Origin: G963665495 sp963677785
GTDB lineage: Bacteria; Desulfobacterota; Desulfovibrionia; Desulfovibrionales; Desulfovibrionaceae
Assembly (NCBI GenBank): GCA_963677785.2
Contig: CAXXDH010000003.1
Location: 2,170,001 to 2,234,000, forward strand
Length of the DNA: 64,000 nt
Direction of reading: 5' to 3'
Shown here piece by piece: positions 45,468 through 55,069 of the stretch. The position numbers and the translations under genes were made by a program. Position 1 is the stretch's first letter, and each line of letters opens with the position of its first letter. The notes under the pieces were generated by a model. The model saw only the letters and a program-made list of their open reading frames with translations. It was not told the DNA's origin and did not search any database.

Positions 45468-47597
45468 TTAATTATGCAACCTGGACGCGTGGCGTACGAG
45501 TTGGGGGATGTCCAGGATCAATGAGATGCTGCCGTCGCCGTTGATGGTGGTGCCGGAAATCCATTTAAGGCTGCGCAGCGAGCTGTCCAGGCTTTTGATG
45601 ACCGCCTGTTGCCTGCCGATGACGTTGTCCACTGCCAGCCCGATCTGGGTGCCTTCCACATCGCAGATAATAATCCGTTCGTAATCCGGCTGTTCGCCGG
45701 GCACGCTGAAGAGCCGGCGCAGGCTCACGCAGGGGATTAGTTCGCCCATACGCTCGATGGACTGGATTGTTTTGAAGTCGCCGTTGACGAAACGTTCCTG
45801 AAAACCTCTGAGGTTTGCCAAGGGAATAATAAACGATTCGTTATCCACCACCACGTTGAAGCCGTCGATAATGGCCAGAGTCAGAGGCAGGCGGATAGTC
45901 ATTGTCGTGCCCCGGCCCGGGGCGCTTTCTATGGAGATGCGTCCGCGCAGATCGTCTATGCTGCGTTTGACGATGTCCATGCCCACGCCGCGCCCGGAAA
46001 CATCCGAGACTTCCTTGGCGGTGGAAAAACCCGGTGTGAGAATCAATTCATAAATTTCCTTGGCGTCCAGTTCGGTTTCCGGCGCAATCAGCCCGAGCTG
46101 CAGGGCTTTTTCCTTGATTTTGACCGGATCCATGCCCTGGCCGTCGTCCTGGATGGTGATGACCACGTCGCCGCCCGAATGGTGGGAGGCAAGGAAGATA
46201 CGCCCGGTACGGGGTTTGCCCGCGTCTTCTCGTAGCTGCGGATGTTCTATGCCGTGGTCCAGGCAGTTGCGCAGGATGTGCACGAGCGGATCTTTGAGCC
46301 GGTCGATGACGGTTTTGTCCAGTTCGGTTTCGGCTCCTTCGGTGATGAAGGCGACTTCCTTGCCGAGCGTATTGGATAAATCGTGCACCAATCGTTTGAA
46401 GTTGCTGTAGATGGTCCCGATAGGCAGCATCCGGAGCCCCAGGGCGTTTTCCCGCATTTCGTCCGTCAAGCGTTCGAGATCCTCGGCTATCCGGCTGATC
46501 ATCGTCGGGTCCAGCGGACCGCTGGCCGCCTGGCTCAGGCTGGACTGGATGATGACCATTTCACCGACCATGTTCACGAGTTTGTCCAGTCTGGCGGAAT
46601 CGACCCGGATGCTTGTGCTGGCCGCATGCACGACATTGGGGGCGGGGTCCTCGATTTTATCCTCCTCAGGAGGCGCGGCTGGTCTGGGCATCTGCGGTTG
46701 GAAAGAAGGAGCAGGTTCGGGCACTGCAACGGGCTCCGGTTCGTGTCTGGAGGTTGTTTCCGCGGCTTTGTCGGGTACGGGCTCCGGTTTGGGAAGCGGT
46801 TCTTCCGTTGTTGCTTCCACCGCGCCGGTATCCAGTTGTTGTATATCGATGGTCTCTGCGTCTTCCACAAAGATGAAAATGTCCTGGATTTGTTCCAGGT
46901 CTGCGCTGGTGTTCAGGGTAATGTCCCAGGAGCCATGGCAGCTGTCCGGGACCAGTTGCTCCAGGGATGGAATAGCGTCTGCATGGAAAACGCAGTGTAA
47001 GGCGCCCAGCTTGGAGAGCTCCTCCAGCAGATCGAGCGGATTGGCTCCAGTCAGCAGGGAAGCGGATGCGGGAGTGAAACGGATTCGAAACCCCGTGGTC
47101 TGGTCTGCGGAAGGCTCTTGCGATGGCGTTGCGGTCTGTGATGGTTCTTCAGCTGCTTCCGGACTTGCGGGCGGCTGGGAGACCTGGGCGGCGTAGTCTT
47201 GCAGGGATTGGGCCTGATTGACGTATTGCTGTATTTCGAAAAGCAGTTCCTGGGAGGCGAAGACGGATTGCTGCGATGGGGTGAGCCCTTGTGATACGAG
47301 CAGGGCGATATGGTCTTTAGCTTTGAGCATCAGAGCGAGCAGCGGAGCATCCAAAAGGAGTTTGCCCGAGCGGATTGCATCGAAAAAGGTTTCGATCTCG
47401 TGGGTAAAACCGGCGATAGCTTCGAACCCGAGCATGGATGCCGGGCCTTTGATGGTATGCAGCGCGCGAAAGGCTTCGGCAATGAATTCAGCGTTGTGCG
47501 GGGCGTGTTCGAGTTCCAGCAGGGCATTTTCGAGAAGCCCCAGGAGTTCGTTGGCTTCATCAAAAAAGGCTTGTATTGCCTGGTCATGGGTAAGCAT
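45468..47597 (-). CDS. cheA: Chemotaxis histidine kinase CheA, paralogue 1
   Basis: 709 residues. Start at 47597 (MLTHDQAIQAFFDEANELLG) because TGGAG lies 7 bases upstream; the frame opens at 47726. HPt with the phospho-His in FRALHTIKGPASMLGF (about 49); a variable Pro/Glu-rich linker (about 150-380); dimerisation helices; HATPase (NCLDHGIEHPQLREDAGKPR, DDGQGMD, VSGRGVGMDIVKRSIDDLRG); and a CheW-like end. It differs from its neighbour mainly in the linker. It receives MCP signals via CheW and phosphorylates CheY. No cheW, cheY or cheB is adjacent. Confidence 0.92.
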   Translation of the reverse strand: MLTHDQAIQAFFDEANELLGLLENALLELEHAPHNAEFIAEAFRALHTIKGPASMLGFEAIAGFTHEIETFFDAIRSGKLLLDAPLLALMLKAKDHIALLVSQGLTPSQQSVFASQELLFEIQQYVNQAQSLQDYAAQVSQPPASPEAAEEPSQTATPSQEPSADQTTGFRIRFTPASASLLTGANPLDLLEELSKLGALHCVFHADAIPSLEQLVPDSCHGSWDITLNTSADLEQIQDIFIFVEDAETIDIQQLDTGAVEATTEEPLPKPEPVPDKAAETTSRHEPEPVAVPEPAPSFQPQMPRPAAPPEEDKIEDPAPNVVHAASTSIRVDSARLDKLVNMVGEMVIIQSSLSQAASGPLDPTMISRIAEDLERLTDEMRENALGLRMLPIGTIYSNFKRLVHDLSNTLGKEVAFITEGAETELDKTVIDRLKDPLVHILRNCLDHGIEHPQLREDAGKPRTGRIFLASHHSGGDVVITIQDDGQGMDPVKIKEKALQLGLIAPETELDAKEIYELILTPGFSTAKEVSDVSGRGVGMDIVKRSIDDLRGRISIESAPGRGTTMTIRLPLTLAIIDGFNVVVDNESFIIPLANLRGFQERFVNGDFKTIQSIERMGELIPCVSLRRLFSVPGEQPDYERIIICDVEGTQIGLAVDNVIGRQQAVIKSLDSSLRSLKWISGTTINGDGSISLILDIPQLVRHASRLHN

Positions 47598-47735
47598 GCG
47601 GACTCCAGTACGTATCCGGTTTTCTTTCAGAGAAATAAGCCACAGCAAAATCCGTGCGGCCAGGGAACAGAGGAAATCCGCAAGTACAGTCAGAACGCCC
47701 CTCCCCGGAATGCCCTTGGCAAGCAAGGCCCGAGC

Positions 47736-49793
47736 TTAGTTGCTCCGTACGGCTTCAGTCTGCTGGGTAACGTGACGTATCAGCTGCGGTATGTCCATAA
47801 TCAGCGAGATACTTCCGTCGCCGTTAATGGTTGTGCCGGAAATCCATTTGATACGTCGGAATGCGTCGTCCAGGCTTTTGATGACCGCCTGCTGCCTGCC
47901 CACCACCTGGTCCACGGCCAGTCCGATGATGCTGCCGTCCACTTCAGTGATTACGATGCGTTCGTATTCGGGCTGGTCGCCGGGTACATGGAAAATCTGC
48001 CGCAGGCTGACACAGGGGACCATATCGCCCATACGCTCGATTGTGGCGATTTTTTTGACGTAGCTTTCGACAAATCGCTCCTGGAAACCGCGCAGGCAGG
48101 CCAGGGGAACAATGAACGATTCTTCTCCCACCAGGACGTTGAAGCCGTCGATTATGGCCAGGGTCAAGGGCAGGCGGATGGAGAGGGTGGTGCCTTTGCC
48201 CAGTTCGCTGAACACATCCACCTGGCCGCGCAGGCTGTCGATGCTTTGCCTGACCACATCCATGCCCACGCCGCGTCCGGACACGTCTGAAATTTGCTGG
48301 GCAGTTGAAAAACCGGGCTCGAAAATCAGGTTGAAGATCGCGTTCTTGTCCAGTTCGGCGTCCGGCTGTATCAGGCCTTTTTCCACCGCCTTGGCGCGGA
48401 TTTTCTCCGGATCGATGCCTTTGCCGTCGTCCGTGATAGTGATGAGCACATCCCCGGCCGAATGGGAGGCCGCCACGCGGATGGTGCCTTTGGCCGGTTT
48501 GCCGGCTTGTTGCCGCTCTTCGGGGGATTCTACGCCGTGGTCAAGGCTGTTGCGAAGAATGTGGACAAGGGGGTCCTTCAAGCGGTCGATGACGGTTTTG
48601 TCCAACTCGGTTTCCGCTCCCTCGGTGATCAGTTCGATCTCTTTGCCCAGGGAGCCGGAAAGGTCATGCACCAGGCGTTTGAAAGCGTTGTACATGGTGC
48701 CGATGGGCAGCATCCGCAGGCCCAGGGCGTTCTCGCGCATTTCGTCGGTAAGGCGTTCGAGGTCCTCGGCGATCTGGCTCATCACCGCGTGATCGTGCTC
48801 CGCATGGACTGCCTGGCTCAAGCGGGACTGGAGGATGACCATTTCGCCGACCATATTCACCAGCTTGTCCAGTCTGTCCGAGTCCACCCGGATGCTGGAA
48901 GGACCCGTGACGGTTTTGACCGGAGGTCCGGCAGTTTTTTTGGGGGCAGCGCGGCGGCTGGAAAGCTTCTGCTGGTAGGAATCGCGCAGGATGGTGGCGA
49001 CCCGTTGCGGTTTGAAATCAAAGTTTTCGCAGGCAACGCCCAGAAGCTCCTCGATGTCGGAGGCGCGGACATTGCCTTCCCCGATTTGCTCGACGGCCAT
49101 TTCACAATCGTCTTCCACAAAGATGAAAACGTCTTTGATGCTCGGCAACCCTTTGTCCGTATTGAGCACGATATCCCAGACGCCGTAGGCCGTTTCCGGA
49201 GAAAAATCCTGCAGACCGGGAATGTCGTCCGTATTGAAACTGCAGCACATGTTGCCGAGCTCGCTGATTTCTTCGATCAGGCCCAAGGGTTTGGTGCCTG
49301 CGTGCATGATTGTGGGCGAGGGGGCGAAGCGGATCCAGAAGGTTTCCGGAGTGCCTTGTTCGCCCTCATCGGATGCGGGCTGGGGAGCGCCTTCTTCATC
49401 CGGAGTATCTGATTTGGGAACAATGGCATTCAAAGCGTCTATCAGTTCATCCGATGCGCTGATAAGGTCGGGGCTGGGTTCGAGCCCCATCTGCAGCAAG
49501 GATTCGATATGGTCTTTGGAACTCAGGGCAACATTGATAAGCTGTTCGGTCAGCTTGATTTCCTCGGAGCGGACCTTGTCGAAGATCGTTTCCAACTCGT
49601 GCGTAAACCTGGCGATCTCTTCAAAGCCGAACATGGCGCCGGAGCCTTTGATCGTATGCATGGCCCGGAAGGCTTTGCCGATGTATTCGCTGTTCTGAGG
49701 ATCCTGTTGCAGCTCGAGCAAGGATTCCTCCAGGTCGTTGAGCAGTTCGATCGCCTCTTCCATATATGCTTTGGCTGCACCGTCAACCTGCAT
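47736..49793 (-). CDS. cheA: Chemotaxis histidine kinase CheA, paralogue 2
   Basis: 685 residues. HPt with FRAMHTIKGSGAMFGFEEIA (His about 47), a middle domain (GTKPLGLIEEISELGNMCCS; KDVFIFVEDDCEMAVEQI) that also occurs in paralogue 1, dimer helices, HATPase (NSLDHGVESPEERQQAGKPA; DVSGRGVGMDVVRQSIDSLR) and a CheW-like domain. It lies upstream of paralogue 1, which starts 138 bases further on. The two share the same domain order and much of their kinase core, so a tandem duplication is likely. The linker is shorter and less Pro-rich. Confidence 0.93.
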   Translation of the reverse strand: MQVDGAAKAYMEEAIELLNDLEESLLELQQDPQNSEYIGKAFRAMHTIKGSGAMFGFEEIARFTHELETIFDKVRSEEIKLTEQLINVALSSKDHIESLLQMGLEPSPDLISASDELIDALNAIVPKSDTPDEEGAPQPASDEGEQGTPETFWIRFAPSPTIMHAGTKPLGLIEEISELGNMCCSFNTDDIPGLQDFSPETAYGVWDIVLNTDKGLPSIKDVFIFVEDDCEMAVEQIGEGNVRASDIEELLGVACENFDFKPQRVATILRDSYQQKLSSRRAAPKKTAGPPVKTVTGPSSIRVDSDRLDKLVNMVGEMVILQSRLSQAVHAEHDHAVMSQIAEDLERLTDEMRENALGLRMLPIGTMYNAFKRLVHDLSGSLGKEIELITEGAETELDKTVIDRLKDPLVHILRNSLDHGVESPEERQQAGKPAKGTIRVAASHSAGDVLITITDDGKGIDPEKIRAKAVEKGLIQPDAELDKNAIFNLIFEPGFSTAQQISDVSGRGVGMDVVRQSIDSLRGQVDVFSELGKGTTLSIRLPLTLAIIDGFNVLVGEESFIVPLACLRGFQERFVESYVKKIATIERMGDMVPCVSLRQIFHVPGDQPEYERIVITEVDGSIIGLAVDQVVGRQQAVIKSLDDAFRRIKWISGTTINGDGSISLIMDIPQLIRHVTQQTEAVRSN

Positions 49794-49859
49794 AATTCGC
49801 CCCCTGATAGAAGATCTTCGGATTAACTACGTTACTAAGCATGCTCGCAATGGCGCCGA

Positions 49860-50123
49860 TCAGGCTGTCAGTTCTGAAAATCCTGTCCAAAGAGCGCGCT
49901 GGGCAAGGCTTTCAGGGAGATTCGGCAGCAGGACGAGTTCCTTGTCCTGTTCACGCGCGGTTTTTTTGGCCGCATGCAGAAGCAGGAAAAAAGAGAGGTC
50001 GGCATCCGTGACCTCTTGAAAATCTATTTCGATTTTGTCGTCTTTTTCAAAGGCCTGCAAAAGGAGTTGCTTCAACTCCTCTCCCCTATCCACCGTACAG
50101 GGCCCGCTCAGTTCGACTTTCAT
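49860..50123 (-). CDS. STAS-domain protein, MlaB/anti-sigma antagonist-like
   Basis: 87 residues: MKVELSGPCTVDRGEELKQL, then KIEIDFQEVTDADLSFFLLL. The fold matches STAS domains, but the usual phosphorylated serine (D-S-[ST]) is replaced by DADLS, so classic anti-anti-sigma phosphorylation is not expected. It lies 66 bases upstream of the tandem cheA genes on the same strand. In several bacteria a STAS protein of this type accompanies a chemotaxis operon; its role there is not settled. Confidence 0.8.
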   Translation of the reverse strand: MKVELSGPCTVDRGEELKQLLLQAFEKDDKIEIDFQEVTDADLSFFLLLHAAKKTAREQDKELVLLPNLPESLAQRALWTGFSELTA

Positions 50124-50447
50124 AAAAAACTCCCTTGGCTATGCACACCATTTCGGATGAATTGGTTGTTTGTAGCATAGCATACATTTTTATTTGAGAA
50201 AACAGTCGATAGTGATCAGATTTTGTGGTCAACGTACAATTATAGTCGCCTTTTGGGTAGCTTGAAGTTCGTGTTCCTGCAATGCGGTAAACACATTTTT
50301 CGGGCATGAAAGGAATCAGTCAGAAAACCGCGTGAAAAAGGGGCTGCATGGTGTCGGACAAACGCGCCGTTTATGTCGGCTGGACTGGCGCAGGGGGATG
50401 AGCTATTAAAATAAAAAAACTCCCCCAACCTGAATCGAGGAAATATC
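50124..50447. other. Divergent intergenic region
   Basis: Contains the presumed promoters of the STAS/cheA operon and the secreted protein. No RNA gene and no strong palindrome seen. Confidence 0.3.
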
Positions 50448-51395
50448 ATGACGCAAATGCAGTTGCTGGCTCGTGGAGTATGTTGCCTGGTCGCGATTTT
50501 GCTCTTCACTTCGACGGGTTGGGCCGACACGGAAATTGAAGAAGAATCCGAATACACTGTCGGCGGACCCATGTACGCCAAAAAGTATGACCGCGAATGT
50601 GAAGATGCAGGCGCGGTGTTTGCTAAAGATCTGAAAAGCATGCCGCTGTTTTCCAATGCTTTTTTCGATGCCGGGAGCGGAGCATACCTGTGTTTTCATA
50701 TTTTTGGGAAAGAAAGCGATACGCCGCAGGACATGGTGTATCAAATCTCGGACAGGGAGGCCAACCTGCTGGATGCGTTAACTCCGCCCATGAGCAGCAG
50801 TCCGACGCCGCTGGTCGAATGCAATGTCTGGAATCTTTATTTCGAGGATTACAACCAGGACAACATCACGGACATTTTGCTGGGAATTGGTTGTTTCAAG
50901 CCCCAGGGGCAGGGGGATGGCGTAGGACAGGGCGACAGTGTGGTTTATTTGTCCAGCGTGAGCGAGAATACTGTCTGGCTGCGCCAGCGCGAAGACGTCA
51001 ACAGAGCCATTGCGTCGTTGCCTGATTACGCGCAGGCCGGTTCGGTCATTCGGTCCGTTCTTGCCAAAAAAGCTGTTCCCCATCCGCCGTTCGCACCGCC
51101 TCCTCCGGCGCCCAAGGTGGCAATTTCCACCTGCTTTTATGAAACGACAAACGGTCCGGATATATTGACTTTCAATGATACTTCCGGCGCTGTCATCGGT
51201 TCGTTCCCCAATCAGGCGGGCACGGTTGCGGGGATCAAGGACGCCCCGCAGACACGCGGCGTGTGGCGGCGAGGAGCTAAAAAGGGGGATTTCGAATTAT
51301 TTCATGAATCCTGGGGATATTTTGCCAACTGGAAATACTCGGGCGATGCGGACTGGCGGGGCGAATGGACGGGAAAAATTCTCAATTGTGAATAA
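50448..51395 (+). CDS. Secreted protein of unknown function
   Basis: 315 residues, ATG after TCGAGGAAATATC. A Sec signal peptide (MTQMQLLARGVCCLVAILLF, cleavage near TGWA-D) precedes an acidic mature protein. The segment CNVWNLYFEDYNQDNITDIL, with regularly spaced Asp, resembles an EF-hand-like or FG-GAP-like calcium loop. Four further Cys residues may form disulfides, and a Pro-rich stretch (HPPFAPPPPAPK) divides two halves. I do not recognise the family. Confidence 0.75.
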   Translation: MTQMQLLARGVCCLVAILLFTSTGWADTEIEEESEYTVGGPMYAKKYDRECEDAGAVFAKDLKSMPLFSNAFFDAGSGAYLCFHIFGKESDTPQDMVYQISDREANLLDALTPPMSSSPTPLVECNVWNLYFEDYNQDNITDILLGIGCFKPQGQGDGVGQGDSVVYLSSVSENTVWLRQREDVNRAIASLPDYAQAGSVIRSVLAKKAVPHPPFAPPPPAPKVAISTCFYETTNGPDILTFNDTSGAVIGSFPNQAGTVAGIKDAPQTRGVWRRGAKKGDFELFHESWGYFANWKYSGDADWRGEWTGKILNCE

Positions 51396-51445
51396 GCTTT
51401 CAGCGAACTGAAATTTCCCACAGCTCAAGACTGTTTGAAATTATA

Positions 51446-51484
51446 AAAAAAGGAGACGGGCTGCTTTTGTCCGTCTCCTTTTTT
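51446..51484. terminator. Bidirectional terminator
   Basis: AAAAAAGGAGACGG and CCGTCTCCTTTTTT form a perfect 14-bp stem with an 11-base loop between convergent genes; the A and T tracts let it work both ways. Confidence 0.9.
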
Positions 51485-51524
51485 CTTCGGCGTATAGCGA
51501 AGAATAGTTTGTTTCGCAAACCGC

Positions 51525-52031
51525 TTACAGCGGAGGTTCTTCCAGGCCCGGAGCCAGGAAGACGCCGCTCTTGCCTCCGCTCTTGTAGAGCAGGCGGCAA
51601 TCGGTGATGACGATGTCCTTCTGTACGGCCTTGCACATGTCGTAAATGGTCAGCGCGGCAATCTGGGCAGCCACGAGTGCTTCCATTTCCACGCCGGTCT
51701 TACCGGTGGTCCGGGCTTCGCCTTTGATCAAAAGAGCACAGTTGTCGGCGTCGATTTCAAAGGAAACATCAACATGGCTGATAAAAACGGGATGGCACAA
51801 GGGAATCAGTTCGGAAGTCCGTTTGGCCGCCTGGATTCCTGCGATACGGGCCGTGGCCAGTACGTCGCCCTTGGGGAGGGCACGGTCCTTGAGAAGATTG
51901 AATGTGGATTCGTTCAGGCAGACTGTGCAGCTGGCGATGGCGTGACGCAATGTTTCCCGTTTCGCGCCCACATCCACCATCCGGGCCCGCCCTTCTTCGT
52001 CCAGGTGTGAAAAGGTGTTTTCTGTTGTCAT
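51525..52031 (-). CDS. moaC: Cyclic pyranopterin monophosphate synthase MoaC
   Basis: 168 residues with the MoaC signatures MVDVGAKRETLRHAIA, GIQAAKRTSELIPLCHPVFI (the conserved CHP) and TGKTGVEMEALVAAQIAALT, followed by DMCKAVQKD. The enzyme forms cyclic pyranopterin monophosphate from 3',8-cyclo-GTP in molybdopterin synthesis, which the formate dehydrogenase at the window end needs. It starts 3 bases after dnaJ on the same strand, so both are probably cotranscribed. Confidence 0.95.
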   Translation of the reverse strand: MTTENTFSHLDEEGRARMVDVGAKRETLRHAIASCTVCLNESTFNLLKDRALPKGDVLATARIAGIQAAKRTSELIPLCHPVFISHVDVSFEIDADNCALLIKGEARTTGKTGVEMEALVAAQIAALTIYDMCKAVQKDIVITDCRLLYKSGGKSGVFLAPGLEEPPL

Positions 52032-52034
52032 GTA

Positions 52035-53153
52035 TTATCCACTCATGGCCTTGCCGGCTTTCTTGAAGAGATTTTTAACTTTTTTCAAAGGCTTTTCTTC
52101 ATCCAGATTCTGAAATTCCTGCAGCAGCTCTTCCTGCTTTTTGGACAATCCGGTAGGCGTCACCACTTTGACCTGCACGAGCAGATCTCCCTTGGTCGAA
52201 CTGCCGAGATAGGGCAGCCCCTGTCCCTTGAGCTTGAAGACTTCGCCGCTTTGCGTTCCTTTGGGGATGCTCACCGCGGCGTCCTCGTCCAGCGTGGGAA
52301 CCTCGATTTTGTCGCCCAGAGCGGCCTGCACGAAGGTGATGTCCGTAGTATAGATGAGATCCTGGTCCTGGCGCTTGAAAATTTTGTCTTCTTCGACGTA
52401 CAGCACCACATACAGATCCCCAGGAGGCCCTCCGAAATGACCGGGTTCGCCTTCGCCGCGCAGACGCAAGCGGCTGCCGTTGTCTACACCGGCGGGAATG
52501 CGTACGGAGAGTTCCTTGACCTCTTCCACCTGGCCGGCGCCGCGACATTTCGGACACGGATCGGTGATGATTTTTCCTTCTCCGCGGCAAGAGGGGCAGG
52601 TGACCACCACGCGGAAGAATCCCTGGGACTGATGAATCTGGCCGGTGCCGTTGCAATGGCGGCAGGTCTCAGGCTGGGATCCGGGCCGTGCGCCAGTGCC
52701 GTTGCACTCCGAGCAGGTGACGTTTTTGGGAATGGTGATGGTTTTTTCAAAGCCTTTGGCGGCTTCGCGGAAAGAAATCTTCAGATTGTACCGCAGATCC
52801 GCCCCGGCCTGGGGTCTGTTGCGACGGCCGCGGCTGGAACCGCCGAAGCCGAAAAATTCACCGAAAATGTCTCCAAAAGCACTGAAAATATCGTCGGAGC
52901 TGGAAAAACCCTGAAAGCCGTTGGCATTGAGCCCGTCATGGCCGAACTGGTCGTAACGCGCTCGTTTTTGCGGATCTCGAAGAACCTCGTAAGCCTCTGC
53001 GGCTTCCTTGAAGTTTTGCTCCGCTTCAGCGTCGTCCGGGTTTCTGTCCGGATGATACTTCATGGCAAGTTTTCGGTAGGAGCGTTTGATTTCGTCCTCG
53101 CTTGCCTCTCGAGTGACCTCCAGGATTTCATAATAACAGCGACGTGAACTCAT
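52035..53153 (-). CDS. dnaJ: Chaperone DnaJ
   Basis: 372 residues. J domain at 1-70 with HPD in MKYHPDRNPDDAE; Gly/Phe region (GFQGFSSSDDIFSAFGDIFG); four zinc-finger repeats CSECNGTG, CRHCNGTG, CPSCRGEG and CPKCRGAG (about 143-205), so it is a true type I DnaJ; then the substrate-binding barrel. It stimulates the ATPase of DnaK. No dnaK is adjacent; rpoZ precedes and moaC follows. Confidence 0.96.
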   Translation of the reverse strand: MSSRRCYYEILEVTREASEDEIKRSYRKLAMKYHPDRNPDDAEAEQNFKEAAEAYEVLRDPQKRARYDQFGHDGLNANGFQGFSSSDDIFSAFGDIFGEFFGFGGSSRGRRNRPQAGADLRYNLKISFREAAKGFEKTITIPKNVTCSECNGTGARPGSQPETCRHCNGTGQIHQSQGFFRVVVTCPSCRGEGKIITDPCPKCRGAGQVEEVKELSVRIPAGVDNGSRLRLRGEGEPGHFGGPPGDLYVVLYVEEDKIFKRQDQDLIYTTDITFVQAALGDKIEVPTLDEDAAVSIPKGTQSGEVFKLKGQGLPYLGSSTKGDLLVQVKVVTPTGLSKKQEELLQEFQNLDEEKPLKKVKNLFKKAGKAMSG

Positions 53154-53171
53154 AGCATTGATCCTGTAGGC

Positions 53172-53399
53172 TTAAACGGTTTCCTCGGCCAGTTCCTCCA
53201 CCGGGGTGGCCGGCGCTTGATGAATAAGCACCTTGTTGGCGGCGATTTCCCGCAGTGCCGTAACTACTTCCTTGTTTTTGCTATCCACGAGCTTATTGTA
53301 GCCTTCTCTGTACTGATGGACGCGCTTGATGCACATCTGAACAATCAAAAAACGATTGTCGACGATCTGCTGGCAGTCTTCCACTGTGATACGTGCCAT
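53172..53399 (-). CDS. rpoZ: RNA polymerase omega subunit
   Basis: Start at 53399 (MARITVEDCQQIVDNRFLIV) after AAGGAG; a longer frame opens at 53432. The 75 residues show the omega fold: MARITVEDC at the start, then NRFLIVQMCIKRVHQYREGY and VVTALREIAANKVLI. It helps to assemble and stabilise RNA polymerase. Its stop lies 18 bases before dnaJ on the same strand. Confidence 0.93.
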   Translation of the reverse strand: MARITVEDCQQIVDNRFLIVQMCIKRVHQYREGYNKLVDSKNKEVVTALREIAANKVLIHQAPATPVEELAEETV

Positions 53400-53459
53400 G
53401 AAATGCTCCTTGAAACTATTGATATCAGGCAATGCGCCGCCGCGTTTTGCCTGAAAAGG

Positions 53460-54875
53460 TTACTGTGTTGCCTTGATCCCTTGTGTCGCATCCGCAGCTG
53501 GTGCGGCATCCCTGCCTCCCGCAGCCGGTAGCAACGCCGCGAGATCGCCTGCAAGCTTGCCGCTGACGGGATAATACGGTGCTTTGCCCTCAACTGCAAT
53601 CCACTGGGCGCTCTTCTGGCCCGAAGCGGCCGGAGTCCGGTAAAATTCGAGCGTATGCAGCAGATTCCGGTCCTTGCCGTAAAGCTCCCAGGTCAGTTCG
53701 GCTTGCGCCCCCTGGGGCAGCTGGGGCTCCGGTTCGTTTTCATATTGTAGGTCGCCCAATCGCCAGAGAAGCATGTCCAACCCCTGGCGCTCCTTGCCGT
53801 CCGCCTTCCAGCCGGAGTCGCTTTTTACCGCGGTCAATTCGACTGCGGATTGGCCGTTTTCTGCCGCACGCCGGATGACCTGACGTTCGACCTGGCCGGG
53901 AGAAAGCTGCAGCACGCTTTTGTCGCGCAACGAAAACGCGTTGCGAAAAACCTTGGACCGGATTCCGGTTCCCATGGCCAGCGGTGCTTTCTGCCAACTG
54001 GAAACGGCAATCAGGGACGTGCCGGTGGGAGGCGTTTGCGCATCTCCGCTCGCGGCTGCAGGTTCGTAAAAGTGGATTTCCTCCGGATCGGAGGCCCCGC
54101 TTTTCCAGATTTGCAGCGTGGCTTCCGGTTCGCCTTTGGCGTCAGTTTTGGGCGGCAGCAAAAATTCTTTGCCCTTGAGGGCGGCCAGCTCCCGCAAGTA
54201 GTCGTCCAGCTCCGTACGCGATACTTTTTTCTGTGTTACTGCCGCGGGCCAGGTAAAAGCGGTTTTGCCATCCTTCCTGGTAATTTCCCAACCCGAACCG
54301 TCCGGGAGGTCCAGCTTAATGCGGTTCACTGCCTCAGGCTGCAAGGGCAGCAGTCGCAGGTCGTAAAAATGGCCGGCATCCCTGCTGAACTGTTCGGCGT
54401 ATGTGGTATCCAAAAGCAACAACTCGCCGGACTCCTTGGAGCTTTCGGCGAATACCCCCGTATTGGTTGCGTTTTTTGCGCCCACTTGTATTTTCCACTG
54501 GCTTTCGCCGTAGAAAATAATGCTGGCTGCGGGTTTGTCCAGTCCGTAGGCCTTATTTTCTTCGCCTCCCTCACTGCTGAGCCTGCGTTTGGGCGGGTGG
54601 GAGCCCACATAATTGAGCATGGCGTCCACCTTGGTGATGTCCAGGCGCAGACCGGGATCGGCCACGCCGGGCATGGGCGCGTACCATTCGCCATTGATCT
54701 TGCGAAAGGAAAAGCTGTGTTTGGCGCTTTCCTGGTCGATTCTGTCCGTGGAGGCCATGGTAAACGCGGGCCAGTTGGCGTCTTCATGTTTTACGGGTTT
54801 TTCTTCTGGGACAAAATAAACGCCAAGCCAGATCAGCAACACCAGGCCGGCCAGTATAAACAGTCTTTTGTTCAC
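53460..54875 (-). CDS. DUF4340 protein of a Gld-type ABC operon
   Basis: 471 residues from a GTG (VNKRLFILAGLVLLIWLGVY) 8 bases after GGAG; the longer frame to 55004 has no support. One N-terminal TM anchors a large periplasmic protein. Strings such as YGLDKPAASIIFYGESQWKI and FYDLRLLPLQPEAVNRIKLD are typical of DUF4340 repeats. It is last in the gene order ATPase-permease-GldG-DUF4340. Such clusters are widespread and thought to act in envelope maintenance or export, but the substrate is unknown. Confidence 0.85.
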   Translation of the reverse strand: MNKRLFILAGLVLLIWLGVYFVPEEKPVKHEDANWPAFTMASTDRIDQESAKHSFSFRKINGEWYAPMPGVADPGLRLDITKVDAMLNYVGSHPPKRRLSSEGGEENKAYGLDKPAASIIFYGESQWKIQVGAKNATNTGVFAESSKESGELLLLDTTYAEQFSRDAGHFYDLRLLPLQPEAVNRIKLDLPDGSGWEITRKDGKTAFTWPAAVTQKKVSRTELDDYLRELAALKGKEFLLPPKTDAKGEPEATLQIWKSGASDPEEIHFYEPAAASGDAQTPPTGTSLIAVSSWQKAPLAMGTGIRSKVFRNAFSLRDKSVLQLSPGQVERQVIRRAAENGQSAVELTAVKSDSGWKADGKERQGLDMLLWRLGDLQYENEPEPQLPQGAQAELTWELYGKDRNLLHTLEFYRTPAASGQKSAQWIAVEGKAPYYPVSGKLAGDLAALLPAAGGRDAAPAADATQGIKATQ

Positions 54876-55069
54876 TCGAACGACTCCGTTAGAGCATTTA
54901 TATGTTGAGCGGAGTTGAATCCGTTTCGTACGTATGTAGTAATTTACGACAATTTTTATCCGGCGAAACGTTCTTGGCGATGCTTGGGGACCTTTTGTCA
55001 ACAACAGATCCCCAAACAGCCGGAAACTACAGTGCTACTATTTAAATTGCAACGTGTCAGGTTGTTCGC

